Both the position numbers and the translations under genes were made by a program. The notes beneath the pieces were generated by a model that saw only the letters and a program-made list of their open reading frames with translations, made no database searches and was not told the DNA's origin. 7,942 nucleotides of DNA from DALYDD01 sp046049705 (GTDB lineage: Bacteria > Patescibacteriota > Minisyncoccia > Phycocordibacterales > CAIZLB01): assembly GCA_046049705.1 (NCBI GenBank), contig JBJOQZ010000047.1, positions 1 through 7,942 of the forward strand, written 5' to 3'. This document shows positions 6,718 through 7,942 of the stretch, one piece after another; the first letter of the stretch is position 1; every line of letters starts with the position of its first letter.

Positions 6718-7446
6718 TTACTGCTCAATTTTTTCCAATAATTTTTGTTCAATTTTTGTAATATCGAAGTATCCTGAATCTAAGATTTTTGTTTCGAGTT
6801 TTTTATCAAGTCCTCCGATAATCATGAGGCCGAGTACCAAAAAGAGTATACCGAGTCCTTTTTTAAACCATCGATCTGGATCTGAAAGTGCATTGAGCTT
6901 ATGTGCAAACTTTTCTCCAAGAAGTGCAATACCGAGAAGGACAATACTAAGTCCAAGTACATACGCAATAAGGTATGTGGTACCCAAGAGGAAGCTGGCG
7001 GGTAAAACGGAGGCAAGAATAATAAAATAAGTCGGTGAGCAGGTTGAGAATACTGGACCGAGCGCTGCACCAATAATCACATCTCCCCACCAAGATTTTT
7101 TCTGATACCCTGTGCCAAGTAGTTTATTTGAATCACGAGAGAGCTTTGAGATACCAGGAATACTTGACCATAGTTTTGGAAATACCAAAGTCAGACCAAA
7201 GAGCAACAAGATTGTCCCACTCAAGTATTTCCAAAATTCTTGAGGAATAGTGATAAATGCTGTTGAGACTTTGAGGAGAAATGTAAATACTATAATCGAG
7301 ACTGCCAGCGATCCAACAACAATATATGGAGTAGACTTGCTCCGCCCTGTCGCCGATGAACCGATAATCACCGGGAGAAGTGGCAATACACATGGTGCAA
7401 GGACAGTGAGAACTCCTGCGATAAATGAGACGATAAGTAATAGCAT
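6718..7446 (-). CDS. CcdA/DsbD-type transmembrane thiol electron carrier
   Basis: This integral membrane protein of 242 residues has about six hydrophobic segments (roughly 1-28, 41-62, 71-92, 121-151, 153-177, 186-202). It moves reducing equivalents from cytoplasmic thioredoxin to partners outside the membrane through one cysteine pair. Both are present: Cys19 in LAPCVLPLLP, the classic family motif, and Cys136 in GPVFSTCSPTY in the fourth segment. They are the only cysteines. Length matches stand-alone CcdA, lacking the periplasmic domains of DsbD. The short polar C-terminal tail (about 205-242) is Lys/Glu rich and probably cytoplasmic or exposed. Its position between a CPSC thioredoxin and a TlpA/DipZ-like protein suggests it feeds one or both. 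No cytochrome c genes are present, so a role in c-type cytochrome assembly is not indicated here. The ATG at 7446 starts directly at the first membrane helix; no Shine-Dalgarno precedes it. Confidence 0.93.
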   Translation of the reverse strand: MLLLIVSFIAGVLTVLAPCVLPLLPVIIGSSATGRSKSTPYIVVGSLAVSIIVFTFLLKVSTAFITIPQEFWKYLSGTILLLFGLTLVFPKLWSSIPGISKLSRDSNKLLGTGYQKKSWWGDVIIGAALGPVFSTCSPTYFIILASVLPASFLLGTTYLIAYVLGLSIVLLGIALLGEKFAHKLNALSDPDRWFKKGLGILFLVLGLMIIGGLDKKLETKILDSGYFDITKIEQKLLEKIEQ

Positions 7447-7506
7447 GGTGAATGTTTACGTAATTGTAATGGTTGGAAAAATTATGAGACGGTTGGTCCA
7501 TACCTA

Positions 7507-7546
7507 GATAGTGCAAAACTTCGGACGTCCGAAGTTTTGCACTATC
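7507..7546. repeat. perfect 40-bp palindrome between the thioredoxin and ccdA-like genes
   Basis: Two 20-base arms are exact reverse complements with no spacer, centred on TCGGACGTCCGA between 7526 and 7527. The match ends at 7507 and 7546, where flanking bases no longer pair. It lies 26 bases after the thioredoxin stop and 60 bases before the ccdA-like ATG. As RNA it would fold into a stem of about 18 pairs with a tetraloop. No U-run follows on either strand, so it is not a canonical intrinsic terminator. It may protect an mRNA 3' end, be an RNase III processing site, act as a non-canonical terminator, or bind a dimeric protein as DNA. Confidence 0.9.
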
Positions 7547-7572
7547 AATATATCTCGTCGGATGTCGAGAGA

Positions 7573-7942
7573 CTATTTAATATTTTGTACTAGTGCCGTG
7601 AGCGTATTGCCTCCTTGCCACTTAGCAATCAAATTACCTGTTGCATCCACTTGAACGAGAGTATGTTGTGATGTCACACCATATTTCTTTTTCATTTCTG
7701 CAGATGCATCATAGTCAACTTCTAGGATATGAGTTCCTGCTGGGATTGCACTTAGATTTGATTTGATATTTGCATCAAGTGCTCGGCAAGATGGACACCA
7801 AGAAGCTTTGAAGAAAAGGACGACCTTGCCATCCTTAGCCATTGCAACTTTATCTGCGCTGTATGCAGAATATGTTCCAGCTTTTACCATGACATCTTTT
7901 GTCATAGTATCTTTCATCATGGCGTCTTTTGCAGGTGCATCT
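7573..7942 (-). CDS. secreted thioredoxin-family protein with Met-rich spacer (partial, 5' end off the window)
   Basis: The reading frame is open to the right edge (122 codons plus stop), so the true start lies outside; the ATG at 7920 is internal, since in-frame codons for DAPAKDA precede it. The visible N-terminal part is a Met/Lys/Asp-rich low-complexity spacer (KDAMMKDTMTKDVM) of the kind that follows a signal peptide or lipid anchor. The thioredoxin domain (about 22-122 of the visible part) holds VVLFFKASWCPSCRALD with Cys49 and Cys52. The loop that normally carries the cis-proline reads GVTSQHTLVQVD, so His93 occupies that place, as in some bacterial secreted thioredoxin-like proteins. 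It is probably an extracytoplasmic thiol reductant or oxidase, possibly reduced by the CcdA protein encoded next. That pairing is inferred from gene order. The gene ends in TAG 126 bases before the ccdA-like start, with a large palindrome between them. Confidence 0.88.
   Translation of the reverse strand, partial: DAPAKDAMMKDTMTKDVMVKAGTYSAYSADKVAMAKDGKVVLFFKASWCPSCRALDANIKSNLSAIPAGTHILEVDYDASAEMKKKYGVTSQHTLVQVDATGNLIAKWQGGNTLTALVQNIK

Noticed and set aside
7507..7546. Palindrome read as a standard Rho-independent terminator
   Set aside because: No U-run follows the stem in either direction and there is no natural loop. It may still stop transcription in another way, so it is listed as a repeat.
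440..7575. Genetic code 25 (TGA read as Gly), as in Gracilibacteria
   Set aside because: All genes are intact with the standard code and Gly is encoded by GGN; absence of TGA stops in eight genes is too small a sample.

Overview
The window is an AT-rich bacterial segment in which every supported gene lies on the minus strand, so transcription runs from high to low coordinates. Short spacers, compact proteins, little Shine-Dalgarno use and the gene repertoire (split DipZ-type redox proteins, a Met-rich DUF305 protein, a Met-rich secreted thioredoxin) suggest a member of the Candidate Phyla Radiation (Patescibacteria, probably Parcubacteria/Paceibacteria-like). That placement is inferred from gene style; no rRNA or marker gene is present. 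The standard genetic code fits: all eight visible stop codons are TAA or TAG, and no in-frame TGA is needed.

Layout in transcription order. (1) 7942-6643, extracytoplasmic thiol redox block: a thioredoxin-family protein with a CPSC site (5' end off the window), a spacer holding a perfect 40-bp palindrome, a CcdA-type membrane electron carrier, and a membrane-anchored TlpA-like protein (6642-5380) with the CINC site and C-terminal beta-sandwich domain of mycobacterial DipZ. In DipZ the carrier and the TlpA part are one polypeptide; here they are adjacent genes. (2) 5338-4778: a divergent CYTH-like protein that has lost the family's metal- and phosphate-binding residues, preceded by a perfect extended -10 box placed to give a leaderless mRNA. 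(3) 4732-3200: an ABC-F ATPase with the only convincing Shine-Dalgarno in the window. (4) 3134-2322: a single-pass membrane protein whose outer domain resembles XAC2610/FG-GAP-type proteins with a calcium-loop-like motif, also apparently leaderless. (5) 2252-440: an ABC-2 export permease and its COG4586-type ATPase, without the second permease usual for this family. (6) 406 to the left edge: a membrane-anchored, Met-rich DUF305 protein, truncated by the window.

A likely working picture: CcdA carries electrons across the membrane to the TlpA/DipZ-like protein and perhaps the secreted thioredoxin, keeping outer thiols reduced. The Met-rich thioredoxin spacer and the Met/His-rich DUF305 protein suggest a link to copper or oxidant handling, but no regulator or copper pump is visible to confirm it. 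The ABC transporter and ABC-F genes look like separate housekeeping or stress functions. No tRNA, rRNA, CRISPR array, insertion sequence or convincing intrinsic terminator was seen. No intergenic stretch exceeds about 126 bases.
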